DNA of 64,000 bases from Aricia agestis (GCF_905147365.1 NC_056406.1:1624501-1688500); one strand, 5' to 3'; shown: positions 29,593-40,724, numbered from the stretch's first letter. Notes: generated by a model not told the origin, from the sequence alone. Made by a program: numbers and translations.

Positions 29593-30819
29593 GAAAAGTT
29601 GCGATTTGTGCCTAATTTTTGTGCTAGTAGATAGGAGGATTGATTATTATTACATTTGCGGTTGCTGTGTGTGTGTGTTTCATGTTTATGTATCTGCATT
29701 TTGCAGAGGCTCGGTGAGATGTCCACATGAAGAGCTTACCTTATTACCTTTAACTTCTCGTCAAAAACACGATTCATGCTTTCGCGAATATCCAGTACTA
29801 AGCTTATATATACTCGAAAAGATGTTGAGACGGTTGCTACGCGTAATACCCGCATAAGCTCGGAAATATTTCGTTAAGCTCAGCCCGCATCCCGCATCCC
29901 GCATCCCGCGTGATAAACTTGCGGTTAGTATCACCGATATTGTAAAATACTTGTTACCAAACAATTCACAAACAAAATATTGCGTAATTTCAAAAATTTT
30001 ACCAATCGGTACCAATGCAAGATTGCTACGACGAGTCTACGCGCTTGCTACGAGAGTTGTAGCACTACGGCGTAGAGGGACTACGCTAAATGTAAGGGTC
30101 AGTTCACACGACGTTGTAAGGCGTTGCACATTGCAATGTCACTAGCCACGGCCGTAGCTAGGGGGGGGGGGGCATTGTGGGGCAATGCCCTACCTTAAAA
30201 TCATAATGCCCTACCTTAAAAAATACCAAAATCCAAGAAAATCAATCAATTATGATTTTTTTTTACTTCCTGTAACTAATGCTGCCCTACCTCAAATCTG
30301 ACTCTAGCTACAGCCCTGCCACTAGCCCTAACGATCCATTTACATTGTAAAGTAAACAGGCACTTTGATAATAAGAATAAAAATTATTTATGTATACCTT
30401 TCTTTTTCTTTACAACTATTAAAATTAAAAAATAACATATTATTTTAGTACCTACTTTACAAATTAACTTACGTTTTAATTACAATTGTCATTTAATAAT
30501 AGTAGTAGGTGGTGTTTGTTGTAATAACATTGTCCCTAGAGTTAGGGTAGAGGAATTTGCATGCGCTGGGAAAACGCACCTGCGCGCCGCCGGGCGGGCA
30601 CCCTCTTGGAGGTAAATACAACCAATAAGGCTAATGGTGATAATGGGTGATAATGTTATATGAAACACGATAAATAAATACTTAACTATTAATATAAGTA
30701 GAAATTAAGAGGCAGAAATTATGTGTATATCTGGACGGGCTGAACCGAACTTTTATTTAGATTCTTGCTAACATCTTCGCTTATGGCGATAATGAAGTTT
30801 AAAACAAAAACATTATGTA
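29593..30819. other. Intergenic sequence with simple repeats
   Basis: Holds a heptamer array CCCGCAT x4 at about 29883-29910, half a GGGTCAGTTCACACGACG MITE at about 30095-30140, and a poly(G) run at about 30156-30170 inside a GTAGCTAG...CTAGCTAC inverted pair (30149-30317). No gene. Confidence 0.4.
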
Positions 30820-31119
30820 GTCTTTGTCACTAACATCTCGGAAACTACAATGGAAGTTGACGAGGCTTTAAATGCAATTGTGGAGAGCATACGGGTCGAA
30901 GGTGAAAGGTTTTGCAGGCCCAAGCATGCGGGCAGGAAATCCTAACTTTCGGATGAGACACTCAAACTTATGAGGGAACGGAGGGAAAACACGGACTCGG
31001 GTTCGTCAGATGTAAAACTTCTCTCGAGGCGAATAGGGAAACTTATATGTAGAGATCTTCGCCGCTCGAATACGCTGGAAATCACGGAAGCGATTGAGCG
31101 GAAAAGGTGAAGAATAGCT
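30820..31119 (+). pseudogene. RTE LINE, endonuclease-RT linker with two stops
   Basis: In frame with the ORF below: VDEALNAIVESIRVEGERFC, LSDETLKLMRERREN, RRIGKLICRDLRRSNTLEI. Interrupted by TAA (30943-30945) and TGA (31108-31110). No endonuclease domain precedes it, so the element is 5'-truncated near 30.8 kb, as is usual for LINEs. Confidence 0.8.
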
Positions 31120-32739
31120 GTGGCCAAATCGTTTCCTCACGAGGGGGGGTTCTGTCCGAGATTGAGGAGCCGCTTGTATGCTTCGCAACCTGATCCTCGT
31201 GATGACGACCCGCGTGCCAAACTCACCCGGCATCTTTCTGGCGAGCTTCCTGACGTCAGTATAGGCGAAATCGGATTGGCTCTGAAACAACTTAAAGGAG
31301 GAAAGGCCCCGGGGAGGGACGGAATTACGATCGAACTTCTCAGAGCGGGAGGCGAACCCGTCTTGAGAGAGCTTCGTAAAGTCTTTAATTTTGTCCTTCA
31401 ACGGGGAGTTTCCCCCGAAGAGTGGCTTAAAAGCGAGGTGGTTCTCTTTTTTAAGAAGGGCGATAACACCCTTCTTAAAAATTATAGACCCATCTCGCTT
31501 TTGAGTCACATATATAAGTTATTTTCTAGGATCATTACGAATCGCCTATCCAATAAACTTGACGAATGCCAGCCGCCGGAGCAGGCTGGGTTTCGCAGAG
31601 GCTTTAGCACCATAGACCATATTCACACCTTATGGCAAGTTGTACAAAAGTCACATGAGTACGGGCAGCCATTGTGCCTTGCCTTTGTGGACTATGAGAA
31701 GGCTTTTGACTCTGTTGAGACCTGGGCTGTTCTGGAAGCCCTGCAACGATGTCAAGTCGATTGGCGTTACGTCGAAGTTTTGAAAGGTCTATATAATGCC
31801 GCGTCTATGTCCATCCGCGTACAGGGGGCCACAACAAGGCCAATCTATTTGCATCGAGGAGTGAGACAGGGGGATATTAGTTCCCCGAAACTGTTCACAA
31901 ATGCGTTACAGGATGCCTTCAAGACCCTAAACTGGAAAGGACGTGGCATAAACGTTAATGGCAATTACCTCTCACACCTTCGTTTCGCTGACGATATCGT
32001 CATATTGGCAGAATCGTTGGAGGACTTGCAGGAAATGTTGAACGACCTAAATGAATCTTCCCGGCGGATCGGTCTCGGGATGAACATGAACAAGACGAAA
32101 GTCATGTTCAACGAACATGTTCTCCCGAGACCGGTTGCAGATAACGGTGTCTTTCTCGAAGTCGTAACGGAATATGTCTATTTGGGGCACATACTGCAGG
32201 TAGGTGGACATAACTTCGAGAGAGAAACCGATAGGAGGATACAGTTGGGTTGGGCAGCATTCAGGAAGCTAAGCCACATTCTCTCGTTGCATATTCCGCA
32301 GAGCTTGAAGACGAAAGTCTTCGATCAATGCGTGCTTCCCGTTATGACCTACGGGGCGGAAACAGCAGGGCTAGCTCGTAAGTTTTCCGTCGCTCAGCGT
32401 GCTATGGAACGCGCTATGCTCGGAGTTTCTTTGGCGTATAAGCTTCGAAATGAAACAATTCGTCAAAGAACTAAAGTCACCGACATAGTGCAGAGAATCA
32501 GTACGCTGAAGTGGAACTGGGCTGGTCACGTAGCTCGAAGAACAGACGATCGCTGGAGTAAACTTACTCTGGAATGGAGACCAAGGCTGGGAAATCGGGG
32601 TGTAGGTCGACCTCCAACTAGGTGGGACGACGATCTCCGGTTAGTTGCAGGCCCATGTTGGATGCGAGTAGCAAGAGATCGGTCATCTTGGCGTTCATTG
32701 AGAGAGGCCTATGTCCAGCAGTGGACGACTATAGGCTGA
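31120..32739 (+). CDS. RTE-clade LINE reverse transcriptase ORF (539 codons, partial)
   Basis: Mobile-element protein: reverse transcriptase for target-primed retrotransposition. RT blocks in order: LKGGKAPGRDGI (~57-69), NYRPISLLSHIYKLFSRII, AGFRRGFSTIDHI, AFVDYEKAFDSVE with the first catalytic Asp near residue 190, GVRQGDISSPKLFTNAL, and FADD at 289-292 with the catalytic Asp pair. The C-terminal part has QRAMERAMLGVSL, ISTLKWNWAGHVARR and VGRPPTRWDDDL, typical of RTE elements in Lepidoptera. The frame stays open to TGA 32739, so this copy is fairly young, but upstream stops and missing endonuclease make it non-autonomous. The ATG used is only the first after the last stop, not a natural start. 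Confidence 0.93.
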   Translation: MAKSFPHEGGFCPRLRSRLYASQPDPRDDDPRAKLTRHLSGELPDVSIGEIGLALKQLKGGKAPGRDGITIELLRAGGEPVLRELRKVFNFVLQRGVSPEEWLKSEVVLFFKKGDNTLLKNYRPISLLSHIYKLFSRIITNRLSNKLDECQPPEQAGFRRGFSTIDHIHTLWQVVQKSHEYGQPLCLAFVDYEKAFDSVETWAVLEALQRCQVDWRYVEVLKGLYNAASMSIRVQGATTRPIYLHRGVRQGDISSPKLFTNALQDAFKTLNWKGRGINVNGNYLSHLRFADDIVILAESLEDLQEMLNDLNESSRRIGLGMNMNKTKVMFNEHVLPRPVADNGVFLEVVTEYVYLGHILQVGGHNFERETDRRIQLGWAAFRKLSHILSLHIPQSLKTKVFDQCVLPVMTYGAETAGLARKFSVAQRAMERAMLGVSLAYKLRNETIRQRTKVTDIVQRISTLKWNWAGHVARRTDDRWSKLTLEWRPRLGNRGVGRPPTRWDDDLRLVAGPCWMRVARDRSSWRSLREAYVQQWTTIG

Positions 32740-32884
32740 TATGAGTCTTTGTCACTTAGCGATACTTATATATTCTGGGACACAAGCATCTAGTACCCAG
32801 TAGATTTGCATTCTGAACAAAATCTCGGTTCAATTGTACCGAGATTCGTACAGAGTACAGAGGTCGTGGCAAACAAACTGAGCC
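32740..32884 (+). other. RTE 3' tail and junction
   Basis: Short sequence between the RT stop and SINE 1, with no clear microsatellite tail. A 9-bp-arm hairpin at 32880-32904 (CTGAGCCAC/GTGGCTCAG) spans the SINE start. Confidence 0.45.
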
Positions 32885-33210
32885 ACGACATCTGTGGCTC
32901 AGTTGGTGCCTGGTGGGCTGTTGGTAGCTCAAGCCGGGGATTGCGGGATCGAATGCCGCCGACGGAACAAAAAAGTTTTCAAAGTTCCTGGGTCATAGAG
33001 GTGTATTAAATATGTGTATCATATTATAACAAAAAACTTAAATATAATATGTATACGAGTAGTATAAAAGCATTAAATATATTTCCGTTGTCTGGTTCCC
33101 GTAACACAAGTCCTTCAGGTACTTACCACGGGGCCAGGCTGACGTGGTGTGAAGCGTATGGACGTTTCACACCACGTCAGCCTGGCCCCGTATCTATGGA
33201 GATATTATAT
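32885..33210 (+). mobile_element. SINE family 1 with a 26-bp perfect hairpin at its 3' end
   Basis: Head CTGTGGCTCAGTTGG and a diverged box B (GCGGGATCGAATGCC). Near the end, ACGGGGCCAGGCTGACGTGG...GAA (33128-33153) is followed after 12 nt by its exact inverse (33166-33191), which other copies lack. Confidence 0.8.
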
Positions 33211-33496
33211 TATTATTATTCATTGTGACTAGTCAGACATTAATATGAACTTCCTCACGGACTTTAATGACTTTGACCAGTTTTAGACCGACTCTGGACC
33301 TGTGATATTCGATGTTAAAAGTTCTGAGTTCTAGACGGGGACATACGAGACACATGCTAGTAACCCAAGGACTTCGCAAATATAGCGTGCTGACTAGCAT
33401 TCCGGATCGCTCGTCCTGATCAGCTTCCCGGCATATAAATGCGGGCCTTAAACTAAATATGTGGGATATGCGTGGTGGCCACAAAGGAAGATCTTC

Positions 33497-33628
33497 CGAC
33501 CGAGCGAGGTATGCTCGGTCAGGCCGGAGCCCACGTGATACATTTTAACTGTTCTATATATCGACACGTTTAGAAAACTTCGATAGCGCGATGCAGGAAT
33601 GTTAGGCTAATTGTGGGTACCGCCACGA
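33497..33628 (+). repeat. Dispersed repeat R2
   Basis: GACCGAGCGAGGTATGCTCG, AACTTCGATAGCGCGATGCA, GTGGGTACCGCCACG; compare 8066-8226 and 4410-4530. Confidence 0.65.
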
Positions 33629-33691
33629 ATGCATGTCGATACGCTGTTTCTGTAGTATCCCTGGGATCCAGCATGTATGTCTAAAAACCAC

Positions 33692-33765
33692 CGCGCCGTC
33701 TAGCAGCGTAAAGACTTTGACTCCAAAGATCGCAGGTTCATATTCGACCTCTATTCTCGTGTAAT
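33692..33765 (+). mobile_element. tRNA-like SINE head remnant
   Basis: CCGTCTAGCAGCGTAAAGAC and CGCAGGTTCATATTCGACC resemble box A and box B, but the stems do not close. The body is not recognised. Confidence 0.35.
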
Positions 33766-33824
33766 GTTTCGCATTTCTTTCTTTATTTCTCTATTCTGTC
33801 TTCTTCGGCCAACTTCCCGAGTGG

Positions 33825-33868
33825 CCTTGGGCTCCTGATATGATAACACTCATATCAGGAGCCCAAGG
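33825..33868. repeat. Perfect hairpin, 19-bp arms
   Basis: CCTTGGGCTCCTGATATGA and its exact inverse, separated by 6 nt (TAACAC). Confidence 0.75.
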
Positions 33869-33879
33869 GCACCGTGACG

Positions 33880-33975
33880 AAGGCTAATGTGCTCCCCGAG
33901 GCCGCCGTAATGTATCAGGCGCAGTTGGCAGCGCGGGCGGCGGCAGGTGCGCGCGACGGCCGGCTTCCCAAATTT
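33880..33975. other. GC-rich unique island
   Basis: GCAGCGCGGGCGGCGGCAGG and neighbours; no clear reading frame with splice sites. Function unknown. Confidence 0.25.
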
Positions 33976-34044
33976 TAATGAATGTTGACGCAGATGCAGG
34001 GCTGCTGGATGAGGCTTGGCGACACACAAACAGCTTCATCCGCT

Positions 34045-34258
34045 AACTAGATGATGCCCGTAACTCCGTCAAGCCAGAATACGTTTATCGCGCGAGAACC
34101 GTACATTTTTCCGGGATAAAAAGTGTTTTATGTCCTTTCCCCAGGACTCAAAGTATCTCCATACCATACTTCAGCAAAATCGGTTCAGCGGTTTGGGCGT
34201 GAAGAGATAACAGACAGACAGACACACTTTCGCATTTAAATAATATATTATGGATTGT
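34045..34258 (-). mobile_element. Helitron-like tail family A, well preserved
   Basis: TTTATCGCGCGAGAACCGTA, TACTTCAGCAAAATCGGTTC, AACAGACAGACAGACACACT. Confidence 0.75.
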
Positions 34259-34277
34259 ATGGATGTGTAAAAATAAC

Positions 34278-34612
34278 AACACCGTAGTCCAGTGGCTTAG
34301 AGCGTGACTCTTGACACTGAGGTGGTTCGATTCCCGCGTTGGAAACGTGTTTTTTGCCAGGTTCGGTTAGGCAATGTAGGCTGATGACCTGATTGTCTGA
34401 CAAGTAAAATAATTAATCCATGCGTCAGGACATGTAAACAGTCGATCCTGCGCGTGATATCTCGCCAGTCGTGTCAGTCGTCCGTCGGGTTATGAGAGTA
34501 AAAGACGTAATAGGGAATGTTCTTGTTTACTTCGCACACACTTGGGCAATATAAAATTACTCCTGCACAATTTGCCTCAAGTTCAATAAAACCGGCCACC
34601 GACACGGGAATC
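34278..34612 (+). mobile_element. SINE family 2
   Basis: CGTAGTCCAGTGGCTTAGAG and GGTGGTTCGATTCCCGCG head; GATTGTCTGACAAGTAAAAT body; CAATAAAACCGGCCACCG end. Confidence 0.75.
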
Positions 34613-36504
34613 TGTGTGTGGGCTAATATATTTATTTATTTATCATCACACACTTAAACTATCATTACAGGGTTTACCTAATGATATGGTATTGTACATA
34701 ACATTGTATAACAAAGTGCTAAAATAATAATTTCATAACTATCCACAATTATAACATATCATGTATTAGCTCTTTAACCCTACATTTTGGTTAAGCATAC
34801 ATAAACGGTTTTGCGGCAGCTGTAAACTAGTGGATTTTTATCCAACACTGCAATATAACGCTTCCCTAGGAACTAAGCAAAAGCGCAGGTTAAAATCAGC
34901 AAAACTATATTGAGATTATAAATTTTTGAAGTAGTGTAATTTATGTAAATATTTTACCAATCAACCAATTGGTAAAATGTCCAACTGTCGATCTGTCGAA
35001 AGCCTCGCTGTCGAGAATATTTAATGTTAATATGTACTCGGAAATACAATATCATTACACAATTTAATACACAAATTAACTACACAATTTAACTCATTCC
35101 TCAAAAAGCTTTTAAAATAATGTTCGGTTTTGAAATTCATTCATCATAACAAACATTTTAAAGACCTCAATAATAGCCTAAGATAATACTGTCTAAAATA
35201 CTCTCTGTCTAAATATACGCACTGTAAAATTTTAACTGTTAAATCTTAGATAGTAAAATTATATAATTTTATTAATAAAATAATTACGTATTGAGATATG
35301 AATGCAAATATGTTCTTTAGATCATTTAGAATAAGACTGCATTCATAACTCAACAAAAAAAGTGTGTACACAAATACTTAACAGCAACCATTTAAAATAC
35401 GCTTATTCTGAATTTAATAAAGAATAATTTTCTTCGTTTTTCCGACTACACCAGTCGCTTCCAGCAGCTCTAGCTCCGCGCGGCCACCATATGCCACCGA
35501 CTGGCGTGTTATATGGATTTTCATTTAGAAATCGTATAATATTATAGCGTTTAGCCCACAGTTAATGCCAATTTTTATGTTTCATTTCTTTCAGCTGTTT
35601 TCAACTTCAATTTTAAATTAAATTAAGGATATCCATCAGCATTGTTAAGTTAAAGTCTAAACTTCGAATCGAGGCACAAAACCTTATAAAAGTCTAAAGT
35701 ACTAACTCTGTCCGTCGTTACTTTGATGTTTGGTTAAACCTCAATTATTATTTTTTCGTAGCACGTTTAATTCAAGGGTACACAAACTTCTAAGATGGTG
35801 GACCAATTAGTGACACATTTAAATTATTTCTTAAATGCTTAACTACTTAATAATATTATCACAAGGAAATAAATGTGATTTTAAGATCAAAGACTGTGGA
35901 CACTTTTCCTGTCAATAATTACATTGAAAGCCTCCCTTTACCGTCATTTCTGGATTTGATATTATTGAGGTGCGTAGCGAAGTTAAAAACCATCAAGTAC
36001 TGGTTCTAGAAATATGGTTATAATAAAAATCATTACTTGTATGCTGTTGCTCGCGACTACGTCCGCGTCTATAACAAATGTGGATAATTTATTAAAAAAA
36101 AACGTGTGGTAAATGGTATATTTTCCTGTGTTAAAAGTAATGTTTTTCCCTGTAATAATTATTATTGTATTATTTTTGTCTTGTACCAAATTTCTATCAA
36201 AACCAAAGTTTCCAAATCTATTCGATTTTAAAATACGCATACATAAACTGTTCCTTTGTATAATATTATTAGAACACATTACTGAGGGTAGTTAAATATA
36301 ACTTCTTTATTTAACACAGAGTAAACACCTCTTCAAAGTAACTACCTACTTTAACCTAACCACATACATAATAGACGTACAAACCTGCGCCAGAGATCGA
36401 AAACCAGGAAAAATGTAGAGCGAAATTACATGGAAACATATCAAACGAATCAATTTGGGCGCTTCAAATAAATAAAGCGACGCCGAGAGGCTGCGGTTGA
36501 CAGG
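34613..36504. other. AT-rich intergenic sequence
   Basis: No recognised gene or family; a short GCGACTACGTCCGCGTC word at about 36053 is a scrap of the tail seen at 45683-45965. Open frames at 35983-36295 have no domain. Confidence 0.3.
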
Positions 36505-36605
36505 CCGGCTGCGAGGGATTGCGAGCACAGATGTTGCCTCACCCTGCCCCCGCCGACGCCCCCGCCCTACACCGCCCGCCCCCACGCGGCCCCCGAGGAA
36601 GGATT
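36505..36605. other. GC-rich unique island
   Basis: CTGCCCCCGCCGACGCCCCC region, unlike its AT-rich surroundings. On the minus strand it ends in a GGCAG/GGTGAG donor-like word. It could be a 5' exon or a regulatory island; unproven. Confidence 0.3.
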
Positions 36606-38251
36606 ACAATTATCGATGTTTCGGAAAAAGGTGCCTTTCAGAAAAGGTTTAGCGCAACTGCATTACTGCATATTTGCATGTGTTTTAGAAAAATAAAACC
36701 CACTACATTTTCGCCAGGCAGTATGCTTGATCTAAACGCAGGATATACTTTGAAGTGCATAAAGTAGTGCAATGTACTCGTATAATATAATTATGTAGAA
36801 TGAAATTATTATTTTTTTCACCTTATTACTTAATATAGGTATAAAATATATTACTCGTAAGTCAATACCTGTTTGTTTTTGTGTGTGTTTTTTTGTTTAC
36901 TTGACGTTTTTACAGCCCATCGCTTGAGTTAGTGATCGAATTTTAAATGATTTATGATTAAAAGGATCAATAGATTCGTGAATCGTGATAATTGCCTAAG
37001 TTCTCCATATTTTATTTTTAATAATTTTAATCATCATTTATCATCATCTACAATATACACATGTTTATAAAAGTGATAGTGTGATGTTTATTATAGCGAA
37101 CTTTTTTTTTAGAAATACATTACTCAATTGCTTAACGCCAGCTTTAATTATTTAAAATTAATTTCCTTACAAAATATAAAAGCATTACACCAGCTTTAGT
37201 AATCAGAAAAACAAGAAACTTCCTTCTTCCAACCTCATTGATTCGCGAAAACATTAATTTCATTAGACAAAGAACTCGCGGTATATTTTTCGCCAGGCGC
37301 CGCCAACAATGGGCTGACTTTGGACCTGTAATCCTTTGGGCAGCGCGTGCCGCTGACAGACCCATTAGGGGGAGGGAGGGGGGAGGGGGATCGCACCTGC
37401 GAGCCTCCCGCTGACAATTGGAACTTAACGAGCGTTTGACCGATATATCCTGCAGGTACATGGCCGATATTTTTTTTGTCATTACTTACTGATGATGATA
37501 TAAATGACGATTAATATTAAAATCTCACACACAATTGAATTTTCTTCTTTAGATTTTGATCAATTTCCAAATTCTAGCAGCTAATATAATTATTATAAAC
37601 ATCAATTAATATTTGACTGGTGTGAACTCAGCTTATTCGGCAATTTCGGCATTTACTTTATTCACTGCAATTTGCAAACTAATTAAAGGCAAAGTAACCT
37701 ACTTTTTGCATTTGTATTTTTACCACCAGTGCATCCGATGTTAACGAGTTTCAAGTGATATTACATGTTCTTTGATAAATCATGTCCAAGCAAATATTAA
37801 AACTAAGATTAAAAACACAAAAAGTAATCGAAAATGTTGCTTTCCAAACGCTGGATGACATTGTCCGTTCGATCTTCTATTTCGCGGTGAGTTTTAATCA
37901 AGTTGTAGTCTAAAAGTCTTTCGTACAATAGACATGTTGTATGTTAGCAATAAAATAATTCCGGCGCTAATCGAGCTGTCGCGCGCAGGGGCAAAGTTTG
38001 ATTAAAACCGATCCAATCAGGTGCGCTGAGGTTTGGCGGGGATTTGCCAGTAATTAATGTTTCATTCTTTTGTCAAACAGGGTTACTGGGTAGGAAATGT
38101 ATAAATGACATGCGATAAAAGTTTGTAGACTGTAGGTACATCTTAAGCTGTGCTTCGACAACTAAATTACGCTAAGACAAAGCTTACTTGTATTTTGCAG
38201 GCGTATTGGCCGCGCACAAGTTTTAATGTCACGTGGCTGGGTGAATTTCTT
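36606..38251. other. Intergenic sequence with one GC-rich island
   Basis: Island at about 37270-37440 contains a purine run (GGGGGAGGGAGGGGGGAGGG). The rest is AT-rich without recognised features. Confidence 0.3.
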
Positions 38252-38570
38252 GATTTTTTTTAATGAAATAAGGGGCAAACGAGCAAATGGGTCACCTGAT
38301 GGAAAGCAACTTCCGTCACCTATGGACACTCGCAGCATCAGAAGAGCTGCAGGTGCGTTGCCAGCCTTTTAAGAAAGAATAGACTAATAGGGGAGGGTAG
38401 GGATGGGAAGGGAAGGGAACAGGTGAGGGTAGGGAAGGGAATAGAGTAGGGGATTGGGCCTCCGGTAAACTCACTCACGCGGTGAAACACAACGCCGGTT
38501 TTCTGTAAGAACATGGTATTTCTCCGGTCGAGCCGGCCCATTCGTGCCAAAGCATGGCTCTCCCACGTCT
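38252..38570 (-). mobile_element. SINE family 3
   Basis: Complete reversed copy with poly(T) at left, GGGTCACCTGATGGAAAGCA, a short GGGAAGGGAA core and GCATGGCTCTCCCACGT at right. Confidence 0.8.
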
Positions 38571-38640
38571 CAATTATTAATAGTGTGCAGTGGTGGCCCT
38601 AGGGGGTGGCGTACAGGACAATCGCCCGGGGCCTCGCAAT

Positions 38641-38663
38641 GGGTAAGGTTAGGTTAGGTTAGG
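38641..38663 (+). repeat. Short (TTAGG)n tract
   Basis: AAGGTTAGGTTAGGTTAGGT: about four units of the insect telomere motif in an interstitial site. Confidence 0.6.
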
Positions 38664-39566
38664 TCGCCACTGATGGTGTGGGAGTCGTAGAGTTTTGCAA
38701 TATCCTATGTTTTACCTATATTAGTATCCTCTATATTTTCCCGGGACTCAATGTCGCTTCACATCATTAATATGGATATAACGTTTAATATACTCTCAAT
38801 ATAAATAAACAGGAGCTGTCAGCGGAGCCCCAAGTGGTGGGGGCTCCACAGATAACGCGCCCGCATGCACCTTGCCTGTTGAGATCTACACTTATTTGCT
38901 CGAGCTGGGGCTGACAGCATGAGCGTCCGATAATTATTATTATATACAAGTTATATTTATCATTATAATTATTAGTATATTGTGTACTCATTTAATTGAT
39001 TATTAATAGTGTAGGTATAGTCAAAATGAAGGAAGATGTCCCCAGCGGTCATTGACTTGTTAGTCTAGGAAGCATAATATGAGAAATGCTCGCAATGTAT
39101 TTAGTCAGCTTAAGAAAAAAGAATTAACTCAAAGATACAGACTTTTATAAATTCATCGGAGAAACTCTGAGGGATCTATTAGACAGAGAGCCGTCACACG
39201 GTCAAGCGTTAAAGCGGTCAATTTTGCGTCCTTTGTGTTGTATTACGTTATATAGAGAGATAAAGGGGGCGTTCTAAACGCGTCACAATTGCTCCTGTGT
39301 GACCGACCGCTCGAACGCAGAACGCTTGAACGCATGGGCCGTGACCGCTCTCTGTCTCATAGGTCCCTAAGAATGATAATCTCAACTTTTTATGAGTCCG
39401 AAGTGAATATATTATTACTTCATACTGAGCATTCGAGTATGCAAAATCACCCCTATGGGCCCCTAGGCGATCACATTTATTATGCAAAATCATAGAACAT
39501 TATTATTGAACAATAATAAGTTTGATAGGCGGGCGCGTTCAATATTATCCCTAGACCGCCAATAAT
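38664..39566. other. Intergenic sequence, no gene
   Basis: A scrap of family A at about 38700-38770; otherwise unique. Confidence 0.25.
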
Positions 39567-39734
39567 ATTGTACCATCGAGGAAGTTGATTCCTATGCAAT
39601 TGACAGACCAACGTTATTTGGTCGAATATGTCAATTCAATGTCAATTGTGATCTATCAGCTGGGTTTGACGTAATGCAACCAAACTACTTAGGTCCCCAA
39701 TTTGCATAGGAATCAACTTCTCTGATAGTACAAT
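39567..39734 (+). mobile_element. MITE, GTTGATTC family, complete copy
   Basis: About 36-bp inverted ends (ATTGTACYATC..GAGAAGTTGATTC then CTATGCAA). The interior has TTGACGTAATGCAACCAAAC. This is the best copy for a family also at 13505, 28639, 47065, 2845 and 228. Confidence 0.8.
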
Positions 39735-39853
39735 ACCTGATATTGCAAAATAAAATTGATCATCTAGGGGCCCGCGACTAGAAACATCTGTCACTTTATT
39801 GTCTATCGCGGTTTGTATAGAAAACGATGACATATAATGACGTAAGTTTTTTG

Positions 39854-40380
39854 ATTAATAATTATACACTTTCCTTGCACTTATTCCACTTTATTTTAAT
39901 AGATTTATTACAATTTTTTTTTTTTTTTATGAAATAAGGGGGCAAACGAGCAAACGGGTCACCTGATGGAAAGCAACGTCGCCCATGGACACTCGCAGCA
40001 TCAGAAGAGCTGCAAGTGCGTTGCCGACCTTTTAAGAGGGAATAGGGTAATAAGGGAGGGTAGGGAAGGGAAGGGAATAGTTGAGGGTAGGGAAGGGAAT
40101 ATGGTAGGGGTTAAGGGATTGGGCCTCCGGTAAACTCACTCACTCGGCGAAACACAGCGCAAGCGCTGTTTCACGCCGGTTTTCTGTGAGAACGTGGTAT
40201 TTATCCGGTCGAGCCGGCCCATTCGTGCCGAAGCATGGCTCTCCCACGTATTATTATATACACGACCGGTTTCGACAAATTCATCATCAGGTGTCGAAAC
40301 CGGTCGTGTATATAATAATTTTGTAATAAATATATTAAAATAAAGTGGAATAAGTGCAAGGAAAGTGTATAATTATTAAT
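39854..40380. repeat. Long hairpin (about 90-bp arms), left arm split by a SINE
   Basis: Outer arms 39854-39913 and 40321-40380 (ATTAATAATTATACACTTTC ...) match with one mismatch. Inner arms 40250-40277 and 40292-40319 (CACGACCGGTTTCGACA) are perfect, with a 14-nt loop. Removing SINE 39914-40249 joins the left arm. The minus-strand loop reads CTGATGATGAATTTGTCGAA, then ACC. This resembles the conserved CTGATGA..CGAAAC word of Penelope-like elements; the family is inferred. Confidence 0.75.
39914..40249 (-). mobile_element. SINE family 3 inside the long hairpin
   Basis: Poly(T) at left, GGGTCACCTGATGGAAAGCA, purine core GGGTAGGGAAGGGAAGGGAA, CATGGCTCTCCCACGTA at right. Confidence 0.82.
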
Positions 40381-40419
40381 TAAACATGAATTTCCACCAA
40401 GAAGTGACAGTATATTCAA

Positions 40420-40724
40420 TATAGTAAGTTTTTTGTCCGGGGTCAATGACCGCTACGGACAGGATTCGGCAATACTAGAATAGAGAGTTCTCAAGCGCTC
40501 TTGACTCGACGTGCTTCTCAAGCAATTAATATTATGGTCTTGAACACATGTCATGTCATGTCATGTCATATTCATTGAATAGCACGCACAGAGCCGGCCG
40601 GCCTGTAGAGTACATTATACAATTCAGTGTTACTCTGCGCGACAACGCTTCTGTGGTCAAGGTGTAGAGGTGTAGAGCTTATATCCCTTGACTTCAGTCG
40701 AGTTTCAATCTACGAAACCAACAA
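40420..40724. other. Spacer with pentamer repeat and SINE 2-like head
   Basis: (TGTCA)4 at about 40549-40571. At about 40650-40720, a tRNA-like word (GTCGAGTTTCAATCTACG) is probably the head of the SINE split by the next element. Confidence 0.35.

Noticed and set aside
31006..31509. 167-codon minus-strand frame
   Set aside because: Antisense of the RTE reverse transcriptase.
40262..40316. Functional hammerhead ribozyme
   Set aside because: CTGATGA and CGAAAC words are present, but stem II is at best two pairs and an extra base follows CTGATGA. Kept only as resemblance.
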